Below, piece by piece: positions 5,224 through 5,257 of a DNA stretch of 5,257 nucleotides. Numbering within the stretch: position 1 is the stretch's first letter; the number at the start of each line of letters is the position of its first letter. Under the pieces are notes generated by a model. That model ran no database searches. It saw nothing but the letters and a program-made list of their open reading frames with translations, and was not told the origin of the DNA. The position numbers and the translations under genes are program-made. The stretch covers positions 1 to 5,257 of the forward strand of contig JBLIBC010000207.1 in assembly GCA_047632015.1 (NCBI GenBank), written 5' to 3'. The stretch comes from JBLIAZ01 sp047632015 (lineage in GTDB: Bacteria > Bacteroidota > Bacteroidia > Flavobacteriales_C > GCA-002722245).

Positions 5224-5257
5224 CGATTACATGCCGTTGGAGGGCAAGGCACTGACC

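Noticed and set aside
5141..5257. Integron attC site
   Set aside because: The stem-loop layout is similar, but the ends do not fit the RYYYAAC / GTTRRRY core boxes and no integrase or cassette gene is seen.

Overview
The window is AT-rich DNA from a member of the Bacteroidota, most likely Flavobacteriia. Three things support this. The long secreted protein ends in a type IX secretion system (T9SS) type A sorting domain, preceded by a DUF7619-like domain. The last gene encodes a lipoprotein with a DUF4190-type membrane domain and a KRRYNKGW motif behind the lipobox. No gene start has a convincing Shine-Dalgarno site, but perfect TAnnTTTG (-7) hexads lie upstream of three of the four genes. The genus cannot be named from the sequence alone.

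Layout: 1-418 has no gene; it holds a 58-bp tandem repeat (22-137), a 14-bp perfect inverted repeat (170-213) and a possible promoter. 419-2425 (+) encodes a 668-residue T9SS-exported protein. It converges on the next gene across a symmetrical, bidirectional intrinsic terminator (2441-2487). 2501-3391 (-) encodes a YkgJ-type cysteine-cluster protein. 3392-3682 is intergenic and carries a GC-rich block made of the same repeat family as the left end. 3683-4081 (-) encodes a small TerB-fold protein. 4082-4371 is intergenic, with a 43-bp imperfect palindrome and a degenerate repeat copy. 4372-5031 (-) encodes a lipoprotein. 5032-5257 holds an operator-like palindrome, an 11-T homopolymer (A11 in the lipoprotein leader) and part of a nested stem-loop repeat that may run past the window edge.

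The four genes do not look like one operon or pathway. The three minus-strand genes are separated by about 290 bp each and probably have their own promoters. The proteins are of ordinary Bacteroidota types. The strongest unexplained signal is between the genes: a dispersed, same-orientation repeat family built from TGTTCAC-type pieces and a 19-bp GTTCGTCGTGCCTCCTCGG module, present in three of the intergenic regions and absent from the coding sequences as far as I could see. I found no CRISPR array, tRNA, rRNA, transposase or recognisable defence system.
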